Positions 12,138 through 27,590 of a stretch of 64,000 nt of DNA are shown one piece after another. Position numbers and translations under genes: made by a program. This DNA is from Bathymodiolus brooksi. Its lineage: Eukaryota; Mollusca; Bivalvia; Mytilida; Modiolidae. The DNA lies in the NCBI GenBank assembly GCA_963680875.1, contig OY804580.1, positions 111,665,534 to 111,729,533 on the forward strand, read 5' to 3'. How positions within the stretch are numbered: position 1 is the stretch's first letter; each line of letters starts with the position of its first letter. Under the pieces are notes generated by a model. The model did no database searches. It was not told the origin of the DNA and was given only the letters and a program-made list of their open reading frames with translations.

Positions 12138-13465
12138 CAAACGACAGAATTCTACAACGATAGCTACAGAATTCTACAATGATATTTCATTTAACCCTAA
12201 CTTATCACACTCAAACGACGGAATTCTACAACGATAGCTACAGAATTCTACAATGATATTTCATTTAACCCTAACTTATCACACTCAAACGACGGAATTC
12301 TACAACGATAGCTACAGAATTCTACAATGATATTTCATTTAACCCTAACTTATCACACTCAAACGACGGAATTCTACAACTATAGCTACTGAATTCTACA
12401 ATGATATTTCATTTAACCCTAACTTATCACACTCAAACGACGGAATTCTACAACGATAGCTACAGAATTCTACAATGATATTTCATTTAATCCTAACTTA
12501 TCACACTCAAACGACAGGATTCTACAACGATAGCTACAGAATTCTACAATGATATTTCATTTAACCCTAACTTATCACACTCAAACGACGGAATTCTACA
12601 ACGATAGCTACATAATTCTACAATGATATTTCATTTAACCCTAACTTATCACACTCAAACGACGGAATTCTACAACGATAGCCACATAATTATACAATGA
12701 TATTTCATTTAACCCTAACTTATGACACTCAAACGACAGAATTCTACAACGATAGCTACAGAATTCTACAATGATATTTCATTTAACCCTAACCTATCAC
12801 ACTCAAACGACGGAATTCTACAACGATAGCTACATAATTCTACAATGATATTTCATTTAACCCTAACTTATCACACTCAAACGACGGAATTCTACAACGA
12901 TAGCTATAGAATTCTACAATGATATTTCATTTAACCCTAACTTATCACACTCAAACGACAGAATTCTACAACGATAGCTACAGAATTCTACAATGATATT
13001 TCATTTAACCCTAACTTATCACACTCAAACGACGGAATTCTACAACGATAGCTACAGAATTCTACAATGATATTTCATTTAACCCTAACTTATCACACTC
13101 AAAGGACGGAATTCTACAACGATAGCTACAGAATTCTACAATGATATTTCATTTAACCCTAACCTATCACACTCAAACAACGGAATTCTACAACGATAGC
13201 TACAGAATTCTACAATGATATTTCATTTAACCCTAACTTATCACACTCAAACGACGGAATTCTACAACGATAGCTACAGAATTCTACAATGATATTTCAT
13301 TTAACCCTAACTTATCACACTCAAACGACAGAATTCTACAACGATAGCTACATAATTCTACAATGATATTTCATTTAACCCTAACTTATCACACTCAAAC
13401 GACGGAATTCTATAACGATAGCTACAGAATTCTACAATGATATTTCATTTAACCCTAACTTATCA

Positions 13466-13536
13466 CACTCAAACGACGGAATTCTACAACGATAACAGAA
13501 TTCTACAATGATATTTCATTTAACCCTAACTTATCA
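13466..13536 (+). repeat. 71-bp monomer with 3-bp deletion (second copy)
   Basis: This has the same loss of GCT as the monomer at 9992-10062, in the same variant context. It sits inside the duplicated segment of about 13264-14454 and dates the duplication after the deletion. Confidence 0.9.
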
Positions 13537-14459
13537 CACTCAAAGGACGGAATTCTACAACGATAGCTACAGAATTCTACAATGATATTTCATTTAACCC
13601 TAGCATATTACACTCAAACGACGGAATTCTACAACGATAGCTACAGAATTCTACAATGATATTTCATTTAACCCTAGCCTATCACACTCAAACGACGGAA
13701 TTCTACAACGATAGCTACAGAATTCTACAATGATATTTCATTTAACCCTAACTTATCACACTCACACGACGGAATTCTACAACGATAGCTACATAATTCT
13801 ACAATGATATTTCATTTAACCCTAACTTATCACACTCAAACGACGGAATTCTACAACGATAGCTACAGAATTCTACAATGATATTTCATTTAACCCTAAC
13901 TTATCACACTCAAAGGACGGAATTCTACAACGATAGCTACAGAATTCTACAATGATATTTCATTTAACCCTAACTTATCACACTCAAACGACGGAATTCT
14001 ACAACGATAGCTACAGAATTCTACAATGATATTTCATTTAACCCTAACTTATCACACTCAAAGGACGGAATTCTACAACGATAGCTATAGAATTCTACAA
14101 TGATATTTCATTTGACCCTAACTTATCACACTCAAAGGACGGAATTCTACAACGATAGCTACAGAATTCTACAATGATATTTCATTTAACCCTAACTTAT
14201 CACACTCAAACGACAGAATTCTACAACGATAGCTACATAATTCTACAATGATATTTCATTTAACCCTAACTTATCACACTCAAACGACGGAATACTACAA
14301 CGATAGCTACAGAATTCTACAATGATATTTCATTTAACCCTAACTTATCACACTCAAACGACGGAATTCTACAACGATAGCTACAGAATTCTACAATGAT
14401 ATTTCATTTAACCCTAACTTATCACACTCAAACGACGGAATTCTACAACGATAGCTACA

Positions 14460-17400
14460 GAATTCTACAACGATATTTCATTTAACCCTAACTTATCACA
14501 CTCAAAGGACGGAATTCTACAACGATAGCTACAGAATTCTACAATGATATTTCATTTAACCCTAGCCTATCACACTCAAACGACGGAATTCTACAACGAT
14601 AGCTACAGAATTCTACAATGATATTTCATTTAACCCTAACTTATCACACTCAAACGACGGAATTCTACAACGATAGCTACATAATTCTACAATGATATTT
14701 CATTTAACCCTAACTTATCACACTCAAACGACGGAATTCTACAACGATAGCTACAGAATTCTACAATGATATTTCATTTAATCCTAACTTATCACACTCA
14801 AACGACGGAATTCTACAACGATAGCTACAGAATTCTACAATGATATTTCATTTAACCCTAACTTATCACACTCAAACGACGGAATTCTACAACGATAGCT
14901 ACAGAATTCTACAACGATATTTCATTTAACCCTAACTTATCACACTCAAAGGACGGAATTCTACAACGATAGCTACAGAATTCTACAATGATATTTCATT
15001 TAACCCTAGCCTATCACACTCAAACGACGGAATTCTACAACGATAGCTACAGAATTCTACAATGATATTTCATTTAACCCTAACTTATCACACTCAAACG
15101 ACGGAATTCTACAACGATAGCTACAGAATTCTACAATGATATTTCATTTAACCCTAACTTATCACACTCAAACGACGGAATTCTACAACGATAGCTACAG
15201 AATTCTACAATGATATTTCATTTAACCCTAACTTATCACACTCAAACGACGGAATTCTACAACGATAGCTACAGAATTCTACAATGATATTTCATTTAAT
15301 CCTAACTTATCACACTCAAACGACAGAATTCTACAACGATAGCTACAGAATTCTACAATGATATTTCATTTAACCCTAACTTATCACACTCAAACGACGG
15401 AATTCTACAACGATAGCTACATAATTCTACAATGATATTTCATTTAACCCTAACCTATCGCGCTCAAACTACAGGAATTCTACAACGATAGCTACAGAAT
15501 TCTACAATGATATTTCATTTAACCCTAACTTATCACACTCAAACGACGGAATTCTACAACGATAGCCACAGAATTATACAATGATATTTCATTTAACCCT
15601 AGCATATTACACTCAAACGACGGAATTCTACAACGATAGCTACAGAATTCTACAATGATATTTCATTTAACCCTAACCTATCACACTCAAACGACGGAAT
15701 TCTACAACGATAGCTACAGAATTCTACAATGATATTTCATTTAACCCTAGCTTATCACACTCAAACGACAGAATTTTACAACGATAGCTACAGAATTCTA
15801 CAATGATATTTCATTTAACCCTAACTTATCACACTCAAACGACGGAATTCTACAACGATAGCCACAGAATTATACAATGATATTTCATTTAACCCTAGCA
15901 TATTACACTCAAACGACGGAATTCTACAACGATAGCTACAGAATTCTACAATGATATTTCATTTAACCCTAACTTATCACACTCAAACGACGGAATTCTA
16001 CAACGATAGCTACAGAATTCTACAATGATATTTCATTTAACCCTAACTTATCACACTCAAACGACGGAATTCTACAACGATAGCTACAGAATTCTACAAT
16101 GATATTTCATTTAACCCTAACTTATCACACTCAAACGACAGAATTCTACAACGATAGCTACAGAATTCTACAATGATATTTCATTTAACCCTAACCTATC
16201 ACACTCAAACGACGGAATTCTACAACGATAGCTACAGAATTCTACAATGATATTTCATTTAACCCTAGCTTATCACACTCAAACGACAGAATTTTACAAC
16301 GATAGCTACAGAATTCTACAATGATATTTCATTTAACCCTAACTTATCACACTCAAACGACGGAATTCTACAACGATAGCCACAGAATTATACAATGATA
16401 TTTCATTTAACCCTAGCATATTACACTCAAACGACGGAATTCTACAACGATAGCTACAGAATTCTACAATGATATTTCATTTAACCCTAGCTTATCAAAC
16501 TCAAACGACGGAATTCTACAACGATAGCTACAGAATTCTACAATGATATTTCATTTAACCCTAACTTATCACACTCAAACGACGGAATTCTACAACGATA
16601 GCTACAGAATTCTACAACGATATTTCATTTAACCCTAACTTATCACACTCAAAGGACGGAATTCTACAACGATAGCTACAGAATTCTACAATGATATTTC
16701 ATTTAACCCTAGCCTATCACACTCAAACGACGGAATTCTACAACGATAGCTACAGAATTCTACAATGATATTTCATTTAACCCTAACTTATCACACTCAA
16801 ACGACGGAATTCTACAACGATAGCTACAGAATTCTACAATGATATTTCATTTAACCCTAACTTATCACACTCAAACGACGGAATTCTACAACGATAGCTA
16901 CAGAATTCTACAATGATATTTCATTTAACCCTAACTTATCACACTCAAACGACGGAATTCTACAACGATAGCTACAGAATTCTACAATGATATTTCATTT
17001 AATCCTAACTTATCACACTCAAACGACAGAATTCTACAACGATAGCTACAGAATTCTACAATGATATTTCATTTAACCCTAGCTTATCACACTCAAACGA
17101 CGGAATTCTACAACGATAGCTACATAATTCTACAATGATATTTCATTTAACCCTAACCTATCGCGCTCAAACTACAGGAATTCTACAACGATAGCTACAG
17201 AATTCTACAATGATATTTCATTTAACCCTAACTTATCACACTCAAACGACGGAATTCTACAACGATAGCCACAGAATTATACAATGATATTTCATTTAAC
17301 CCTAGCATATTACACTCAAACGACGGAATTCTACAACGATAGCTACAGAATTCTACAATGATATTTCATTTAACCCTAACCTATCACACTCAAACGACGG

Positions 17401-17600
17401 AATTCTACAACGATAGCTACATAATTCTACAATGATATTTCATTTAACCCTAGCTTATCAAACTCAAACGACGGAATTCTACAACGATAGCTACAGAATT
17501 CTACAATGATATTTCATTTAACCCTAACTTATCACACTCAAACGACGGAATTCTACAACGATAGCTACAGAATTCTACAATGATATTTCATTTAACCCTA
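14460..17600 (+). repeat. Higher-order repeat with 23-monomer offset (1703 bp)
   Basis: Variants at 14915 (T47C), about 14950 (AAGGACGG), about 15007 (CCCTAGCCT) and 15459 (CGCGCTC plus the 75-bp monomer) recur at 16618, about 16650, about 16708 and 17162. The offset is 1703 bp, 23 monomers plus the one-base insertion. A 6-monomer (444 bp) precursor of the same start is seen at 14471 to 14915. Between the copies, GACAGAATTTTAC pairs 518 bp apart (15771/16289) show a 7-monomer sub-duplication. No gene is present. Confidence 0.85.
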
Positions 17601-17739
17601 ACTTATCACACTCAAACGACAGAATTCTACAACGATAGCTACAGAATTCTACAATGATATTTCATTTAACCCTAACCTATCACACTCAAACGACGGAATT
17701 CTACAACGATAGCTACATAATTCTACAATGATATTTCAT

Positions 17740-20700
17740 TTAACCCTAGCTTATCACACTCAAACGACAGAATTTTACAACGATAGCTACAGAATTCTAC
17801 AATGATATTTCATTTAACCCTAACTTATCACACTCAAACGACGGAATTCTACAACGATAGCCACAGAATTATACAATGATATTTCATTTAACCCTAGCAT
17901 ATTACACTCAAACGACGGAATTCTACAACGATAGCTACAGAATTCTACAATGATATTTCATTTAACCCTAGCTTATCAAACTCAAACGACGGAATTCTAC
18001 AACGATAGCTACAGAATTCTACAATGATATTTCATTTAACCCTAACTTATCACACTCAAACGACGGAATTCTACAACGATAGCTACAGAATTATACAATG
18101 ATATTTCATTTAACCCTAGCATATTACACTCAAACGACGGAATTCTACAACGATAGCTACAGAATTCTACAATGATATTTCATTTAACCCTAACCTATCA
18201 CACTCAAACGACGGAATTCTACAACGATAGCTACAGAATTCTACAATGATATTTCATTTAACCCTAGCTTATCACACTCAAACGACAGAATTTTACAACG
18301 ATAGCTACAGAATTCTACAATGATATTTCATTTAACCCTAACTTATCACACTCAAAGGAAGGAATTCTACAACGATAGCTACAGAATTCTACAATGATAT
18401 TTCATTTAGCCCTAACTTATCACACTCAAACGACGGAATTCTACAACGATAGCTACAGAATTCTACAATGATATTTCATTTAACCCTAACCTATCACACT
18501 CAAACGACGGAATTCTACAACGATAGCTACAGAATTCTACAATGATATTTCATTTAAACCATAACTTATCACACTCAAACGACAGAATTCTACAACGATA
18601 GCTACAGAATTCTACAATGATATTTCATTTAATCCTTACTTATCACACTCAAACGACGGAATTCTACAACGATAGCTACATAATTCTACAACGATATTTC
18701 ATTTAACCCGAACTTATCACACTCAAAGGTCGGAATTCTACAACGATAGCTACAGAATTCTACAATGATATTTCATTTAACCCTAACTTATCACACTCAA
18801 ACGACGGAATTCTACAACGATAGCTACAGAATTCTACAATGATATTTCATTTAACCCTAACTTATCACACTCAAACGACGGAATTCTAAAACGATAGCTA
18901 CAGAATTCTACAATGATATTTCATTTAACCCTTACTTATCACACTCAAAGGACGGAATTCTACAACGATAGCTACAGAATTCTACAATGATATTTCATTT
19001 AACCCTAACATATCACACTCAAACGACGGAATTCTACAACGATAGCTACAGAATTCTACAATGATATTTCATTTAACCCTAACTTATCACACTCAAACGA
19101 CAGAATTCTACAACGATAGCTACAGAATTCTACAATGATATTTCATTTAACCCTAACTTATCACACTCAAACGACGGAATTCTACAACGATAGCTACAGA
19201 ATTCTACAATGATGTTTTATTTAACCCTAACTTATCACACTCAAACGACGGAATTCTACAACGATAGCTACAGAATTCTACAATGATATTTCATTTAACC
19301 CTAGCTTATCACACTCAAACGACAGAATTTTACAACGATAGCTACAGAATTCTACAATGATATTTCATTTAACCCTAACTTATCACACTCAAACGACGGA
19401 ATTCTACAACGATAGCCACAGAATTATACAATGATATTTCATTTAACCCTAGCATATTACACTCAAACGACGGAATTCTACAACGATAGCTACAGAATTC
19501 TACAATGATATTTCATTTAACCCTAGCTTATCAAACTCAAACGACGGAATTCTACAACGATAGCTACAGAATTCTACAATGATATTTCATTTAACCCTAA
19601 CTTATCACACTCAAACGACGGAATTCTACTACGATAGCTACAGAATTATACAATGATATTTCATTTAACCCTAGCATATTACACTCAAACGACGGAATTC
19701 TACAACGATAGCTACAGAATTCTACAATGATATTTCATTTAACCCTAACCTATCACACTCAAACGACGGAATTCTACAACGATAGCCACAGAATTCTACA
19801 ATGATATTTCATTTAACCCTAGCTTATCACACTCAAACGACAGAATTTTACAACGATAGCTACAGAATTCTACAATGATATTTCATTTAACCCTAACTTA
19901 TCACACTCAAAGGAAGGAATTCTACAACGATAGCTACAGAATTCTACAATGATATTTCATTTAGCCCTAACTTATCACACTCAAACGACGGAATTCTACA
20001 ACGATAGCTACAGAATTCTACAATGATATTTCATTTAACCCTAACCTATCACACTCAAACGACGGAATTCTACAACGATAGCTACAGAATTCTACAATGA
20101 TATTTCATTTAAACCCTAACTTATCACACTCAAACGACAGAATTCTACAACGATAGCTACAGAATTCTACAATGATATTTCATTTAATCCTAACTTATCA
20201 CACTCAAACGACAGAATTCTACAACGATAGCTACATAATTCTACAACGATATTTCATTTAACCCGAACTTATCACACTCAAAGGTCGGAATTCTACAACG
20301 ATAGCTACAGAATTCTACAATGATATTTCATTTAACCCTAACTTATCACACTCAAAGGACGGAATTCTACAACGATAGCTACAGAATTCTACAATGATAT
20401 TTCATTTAACCCTAACTTATCACACTCAAACGACGGAATTCTAAAACGATAGCTACAGAATTCTACAATGATATTTCATTTAACCCTTACTTATCACACT
20501 CAAAGGACGGAATTCTACAACGATAGCTACAGAATTCTACAATGATATTTCATTTAACCCTAACATATCACACTCAAACGACGGAATTCTACAACGATAG
20601 CAACAGAATTCTACAATGATATTTCATTTAACCCTAACTTATCACACTCAAACGACAGAATTCTACAACGATAGCTACAGAATTCTACAATGATATTTCA

Positions 20701-20800
20701 TTTAACCCTAACTTATCACACTCAAACGACGGAATTCTACAACGATAGCTACAGAATTCTACAATGATATTTTATTTAACCCTAACTTATCACACTCAAA
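17740..20800 (+). repeat. 21-monomer tandem duplication (1555 bp)
   Basis: About 17740-19240 matches about 19295-20800 at a constant offset of 1555 bp (21 x 74 plus one inserted base). Shared markers are GAATTTTAC (17770/19325 and 18288/19843), AAGGAAGG, TTTAGCCC, the TTTAAACC insertion (18553/20110), CCCGAAC plus AAGGTCGG (18707/20262), CTAAAACGAT (18882/20437) and AACATATCAC (19002/20557). Within each copy, the GAATTTTAC pair is 518 bp apart (7 monomers). This is a recent tandem duplication with few private changes. Confidence 0.9.
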
Positions 20801-21780
20801 CGACGGAATTCTACAACGATAGCTACAGAATTCTACAATGATATTTCATTTAACCCTAACTTATCACACTCAAACGACGGAATTCTACAACGATAGCTAC
20901 AGAATTCTACAATGATATTTCATTTAACCCTAACTTATCACACTCAAACGACGGAATTCTACAACGATAGCTACAGAATTCTACAGCGATATTTCATTTA
21001 ACCCTAACTTATCACACTCAAACGACGGAATTCTACAACGATAGCTACAGAATTCTACAATGATATTTCATTTAACCCTAACTTATCACACTCAAACGAC
21101 GGAATTCTACAACGATAGCTACAGAATTCTACAATGATATTTCATTTAACCCTAACTTATCACACTCAAACGACGGAATTCTACAACGATAGCTACAGAA
21201 TTCTACAATGATATTTCATTTAACCCTAACTTATCACACTCAAACGACGGAATTCTACAACGATAGCTACAGAATTCTGCAATGATATTTCATTTAACCC
21301 TAACTTATCACACTCAAACGACGGAATTCTACAACGATAGCTACAGAATTCTACAATGATATTTCATTTAACCCTAACTTATCACACTCAAACGACAGAA
21401 TTCTACAACGATAGCTACAGAATTCTACAATGATATTTCATTTAACCCTAACTTATCACACTCAAACGACGGAATTCTACAACGATAGCTACAGAATTCT
21501 ACAATGATATTTCATTTAACCCTAACTTATCACACTCAAAGGACGGAATTCTACAACGATAGCTACAGAATTCTACAATGATATTTCATTTAACCCTAAC
21601 TTATCACACTCAAACGACGGAATTCTAAAACGATAGCTACAGAATTCTACAATGATATTTCATTTAACCCTAACTTATCACACTCAAAGGACGGAATTCT
21701 ACAACGATAGCTACATAATTCTACAATGATATTTCATTTAACCCTAACATATCACACTCAAACGACGGAATTCTACAACG
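20800..21780 (+). repeat. Segment related to the left edge of the window
   Basis: About 13 monomers, mostly consensus. CTACAGCGAT (about 20985), GAATTCTGCAA (21271), AAGGACGG (21541), CTAAAACGAT (21621) and AACATATC (21741) follow the order seen at about 350-1300. The CTAAAACGAT-to-AACATATC pair 120 bp apart also occurs at 1051, 18882 and 20437, giving four copies in the window. No gene is present. Confidence 0.8.
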
Positions 21781-24700
21781 ATAGCTACAGAATTCTACAA
21801 TGATATTTCATTTAATCCTAACTTATCACACTCAAACGACAGAATTCTACAACGATAGCTACATAATTCTACAATGATATTTCATTTAACCCTAACTTAT
21901 CACACTCAAACGACGGAATTCTACAACGATAGCTACATAATTCTACAATGATATTTCATTTAACCCTAACTTATCACACTCAAACGACGGAATTCTACAA
22001 CGATAGCTACAGAATTCTACAATGATATTTCATTTAACCCTAACTTATCACACTCAAACGACGGAATTCTACAACGATAGCTACAGAATTCTACAACGAT
22101 ATTTCATTTAACCCTAACTTATCACACTCAAAGGACGGAATTCTACAACGATAGCTACAGAATTCTACAATGATATTTCATTTAACCCTAGCCTATTACA
22201 CTCAAACGACGGAATTCTACAACGATAGCTACAGAATTCTACAATGATATTTCATTTAACCCTAACTTATCACACTCAAACGACGGAATTCTACAACGAT
22301 AGCTACATAATTCTACAATGATATTTCATTTAACCCTAACTTATCACACTCAAACGACGGAATTCTACAACTATAGCTACAGAATTCTACAATGATATTT
22401 CATTTAACCCTAACTTATCACACTCAAACGACGGAATTCTACAACGATAGCTACAGAATTCTACAATGATATTTCATTTAACCCTAACTTATCACACTCA
22501 AACGACGGAATTCTACAACGATAGCTACATAATTCTACAATGATATTTCATTTAACCCTAACTTATCACACTCAAACGACGGAATTCTACAACGATAGCC
22601 ACAGAATTATACAATGATATTTCATTTAACCCTAGCATATTACACTCAAACGACGGAATTCTACAACGATAGCTACAGAATTCTACAATGATATTTCATT
22701 TAACCCTAACCTATCACACTCAAACGACGGAATTCTACAACGATAGCTACATAATTCTACAATGATATTTCATTTAACCCTAACTTATCAGACTCAAACG
22801 ACGGAATTCTACAACGATAGCTATAGAATTCTACAATGATATTTCATTTAACCCTAACTTATCACACTCAAACGACAGAATTCTACAACGATAGCTACAG
22901 AATTCTACAATGATATTTCATTTAACCCTAACTTATCACACTCAAACGACGGAATTCTACAACGATAGCTACAGAATTCTACAATGATATTTCATTTAAC
23001 CCTAACTTATCACACTCAAAGGACGGAATTCTACAACGATAGCTACAGAATTCTACAATGATATTTCATTTAACCCTAACCTATCACACTCAAACGACGG
23101 AATTCTACAACGATAGCTACAGAATTCTACAATGATATTTCATTTAACCCTAACTTATCACACTCAAACGACGGAATTCTACAACGATAGCTACAGAATT
23201 CTACAATGATATTTCATTTAACCCTAACTTATCACACTCAAACGACAGAATTCTACAACGATAGCTACATAATTCTACAATGATATTTCATCTAACCCTA
23301 ACTTATCACACTCAAACGACGGAATTCTACAACGATAGCTACAGAATTCTACAATGATATTTCATTTAACCCTAACTTATCACACTCAAACGACGGAATT
23401 CTACAACGATAGCTACAGAATTCTACAATGATATTTCATTTAACCCTAACTTATCACACTCAAAGGACGGAATTCTACAACGATAGCTACAGAATTCTAC
23501 AATGATATTTCATTTAACCCTAGCATATTACACTCAAACGACGGAATTCTACAACGATAGCTACAGAATTCTACAATGATATTTCATTTAACCCTAGCCT
23601 ATCACACTCAAACGACGGAATTCTACAACGATAGCTACAGAATTCTACAATGATATTTCATTTAATCCTAACTTATCACACTCAAACGACAGAATTCTAC
23701 AACGATAGCTACATAATTCTACAATGATATTTCATTTAACCCTAACTTATCACACTCAAACGACGGAATTCTACAACGATAGCTACATAATTCTACAATG
23801 ATATTTCATTTAACCCTAACTTATCACACTCAAACGACGGAATTCTACAACGATAGCTACAGAATTCTACAATGATATTTCATTTAACCCTAACTTATCA
23901 CACTCAAACGACGGAATTCTACAACGATAGCTACAGAATTCTACAACGATATTTCATTTAACCCTAACTTATCACACTCAAAGGACGGAATTCTACAACG
24001 ATAGCTACAGAATTCTACAATGATATTTCATTTAACCCTAGCCTATTACACTCAAACGACGGAATTCTACAACGATAGCTACAGAATTCTACAATGATAT
24101 TTCATTTAACCCTAACTTATCACACTCAAACGACGGAATTCTACAACGATAGCTACATAATTCTACAATGATATTTCATTTAACCCTAACTTATCACACT
24201 CAAACGACGGAATTCTACAACGATAGCTACAGAATTCTACAATGATATTTCATTTAACCCTAACTTATCACACTCAAACGACGGAATTCTACAACGATAG
24301 CTACAGAATTCTACAATGATATTTCATTTAACCCTAACTTATCACACTCAAACGACGGAATTCTACAACGATAGCTACATAATTCTACAATGATATTTCA
24401 TTTAACCCTAACTTATCACACTCAAACGACGGAATTCTACAACGATAGCCACAGAATTATACAATGATATTTCATTTAACCCTAGCATATTACACTCAAA
24501 CGACGGAATTCTACAACGATAGCTACAGAATTCTACAATGATATTTCATTTAACCCTAACCTATCACACTCAAACGACAGAATTCTACAACGATAGCTAC
24601 ATAATTCTACAATGATATTTCATTTAACCCTAACTTATCAGACTCAAACGACGGAATTCTACAACGATAGCTATAGAATTCTACAATGATATTTCATTTA

Positions 24701-25480
24701 ACCCTAACTTATCACACTCAAACGACAGAATTCTACAACGATAGCTACAGAATTCTACAATGATATTTCATTTAACCCTAACTTATCACACTCAAACGAC
24801 GGAATTCTACAACGATAGCTACAGAATTCTACAATGATATTTCATTTAACCCTAACTTATCACACTCAAAGGACGGAATTCTACAACGATAGCTACAGAA
24901 TTCTACAATGATATTTCATTTAACCCTAACCTATCACACTCAAACGACGGAATTCTACAACGATAGCTACAGAATTCTACAATGATATTTCATTTAACCC
25001 TAACTTATCACACTCAAACGACGGAATTCTACAACGATAGCTACAGAATTCTACAATGATATTTCATTTAACCCTAACTTATCACACTCAAACGACAGAA
25101 TTCTACAACGATAGCTACATAATTCTACAATGATATTTCATCTAACCCTAACTTATCACACTCAAACGACGGAATTCTACAACGATAGCTACAGAATTCT
25201 ACAATGATATTTCATTTAACCCTAACTTATCACACTCAAACGACGGAATTCTACAACGATAGCTACAGAATTCTACAATGATATTTCATTTAACCCTAAC
25301 TTATCACACTCAAAGGACGGAATTCTACAACGATAGCTACAGAATTCTACAATGATATTTCATTTAACCCTAGCATATTACACTCAAACGACGGAATTCT
25401 ACAACGATAGCTACAGAATTCTACAATGATATTTCATTTAACCCTAGCCTATCACACTCAAACGACGGAATTCTACAACG
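21780..25480 (+). repeat. 25-monomer near-perfect tandem duplication (2 x 1850 bp)
   Basis: Two adjacent 1850-bp units, about 21780-23630 and 23630-25480, run in parallel. Shared rare variants are TTTAATCC (21811/23661), CAGACTC (22791/24641) and TTTCATCTAACCC (23291/25141), plus the same order of G36T, A67G and AAGGACGG monomers. I noticed only two differences, CAACTATAG at 22371 against CAACGATAG, and CGACAG at about 24577 against CGACGG. It is among the cleanest and probably youngest higher-order units here. Confidence 0.92.
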
Positions 25481-27590
25481 ATAGCTACAGAATTCTACAA
25501 TGATATTTCATTTAACCCTAACTTATCACACTCACACGACGGAATTCTACAACGATAGCTACATAATTCTACAATGATATTTCATTTAACCCTAACTTAT
25601 CACACTCAAACGACGAATTCTACAACGATAGCTGCAGAATTCTACAATGATATTTCATTTAACCCTAACTTATCACACTCAAACGACAGAATTCTACAAC
25701 GATAGCTACAGAATTCTACAATGATATTTCATTTAACCCTAACTTATCACACTCAAACGACGGAATTCTACAACGATAGCTACAGAATTCTACAATGATA
25801 TTTCATTTAACCCTAACTTATCACACTCAAAGGACGGAATTCTACAACGATAGCTACATAATTCTACAATGATATTTCATTTAACCCTAACTTATCCCAC
25901 TCAAACGACGGAATACTACAACGATAGCTACAGAATTCTACAATGATATTTCATTTAACCCTAACTTATCACACTCAAACGACGGAATTCTACAACGATA
26001 GCTACAGAATTCTACAATGATATTTCATTTAACCCTAACTTATCACACTCAAACGACGGAATTCTACAACGATAGCTACAGAATTCTACAACGATATTTC
26101 ATTTAACCCTAACTTATCACACTCAAAGGACGGAATTCTACAACGATAGCTACAGAATTCTACAATGATATTTCATTTAACCCTAGCCTATCACACTCAA
26201 ACGACGGAATTCTACAACGATAGCTACAGAATTCTACAATGATATTTCATTTAACCCTAACTTATCACACTCAAACGACGGAATTCTACAACGATAGCTA
26301 CATAATTCTACAATGATATTTCATTTAGCCCTAACTTATCACACTCAAACGACGGAATTCTACAACGATAGCTACAGAATTCTACAATGATATTTCATTT
26401 AACCCTAACTTATCACACTCAAACGACGGAATTCTACAACGATAGCTACAGAATTCTACAATGATATTTCATTTAACCCTAACTTATCACACTCAAACGA
26501 CGGAATTCTACAACGATAGCTACAGAATTCTACAACGATATTTCATTTAACCCTAACTTATCACACTCAAACGACGGAATTCTACAACGATAGCTACAGA
26601 ATTCTACAATGATATTTCATTTAACCCTAGCCTATCACACTCAAACGACGGAATTCTACAACGATAGCTACAGAATTCTACAATGATATTTCATTTAACC
26701 CTAACTTATCACACTCAAACGACGGAATTCTACAACGATAGCTACATAATTCTACAATGATATTTCATTTAACCCTAACTTATCACACTCAAACGACGGA
26801 ATTATACAACGATAGCTACAGAATTCTACAATGATATTTCATTTAACCCTAACTTATCACACTCAAACGACGGAATTCTACAACGATAGCTACAGAATTC
26901 TACAATGATATTTCATTTAATCCTAACTTATCACACTCAAACGACAGAATTCTACAACGATAGCTACAGAATTCTACAATGATATTTCATTTAACCCTAA
27001 CTTATCACACTCAAACGACGGAATTCTACAACGATAGCTACATAATTCTACAATGATATTTCATTTAACCCTAACCTATCGCGCTCAAACTACAGGAATT
27101 CTACAACGATAGCTACAGAATTCTACAATGATATTTCATTTAACCCTAACTTATCACACTCAAACGACGGAATTCTACAACGATAGCTACAGAATTATAC
27201 AATGATATTTCATTTAACCCTAGCATATTACACTCAAACGACGGAATTCTACAACGATAGCAATAGAATTCTACAATGATATTTCATTTAACCCTAACCT
27301 ATCACACTCAAACGACGGAATTCTACAACGATAGCTACATAATTCTACAATGATATTTCATTTAACCCTAGCTTATCACACTCAAACGACGGAATTCTAC
27401 AACGATAGCTACAGAATTCTACAATGATATTTCATTTAACCCTAACCTATCACACTCAAACGACGGAATTCTACAACGATAGCTACATAATTCTACAATG
27501 ATATTTCATTTAACCCTAACCTATCGCGCTCAAACGACGGAATTCTACAACGATAGCCACAGAATTCTACAATGATATTTCATTTAACCC
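25480..27590 (+). repeat. Mosaic segment with copies from several array regions
   Basis: The left part follows about 11830-12100 at an offset of 13542 bp (183 monomers). CCCTAGCATATT at 25373 (just upstream), CTCACACGACGG at about 25533 and the one-base-deleted CGACGAATTC at 25614 match 11831, about 11991 and 12072. AGCTGCAG near 25630 is a change unique in the window. Later monomers (26097 onward, T47C, AAGGACGG, CCCTAGCCT) resemble the block starting near 14471, and 27082 has a 75-bp subtype monomer. No gene is present. Confidence 0.75.

Larger units (their letters stand above)
9680..14460 (+). repeat. Segment with nested duplications (885, 1702 and 3474 bp offsets)
   Basis: GCTATAG plus ATTTGACCC occurs at about 9726, 10611 and 14085: an 885-bp offset (12 monomers less 3 bp), then 3474 bp. 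About 9790-10980 matches about 13264-14454 at an offset of 3474 bp. Shared markers are GAATTCTATAA (9931/13405), the 3-bp deletion (10020/13494), CCCTAGCATATT (10129/13603), CTCACACGACGG (10291/13765) and AATACTAC (10817/14291). A third copy of part of it has CCCTAGCATATT at 11831 and CACACGACGG at about 11991 (offset 1702 bp, 23 monomers). It also carries a one-base deletion near 12072. No gene is present. Confidence 0.85.
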
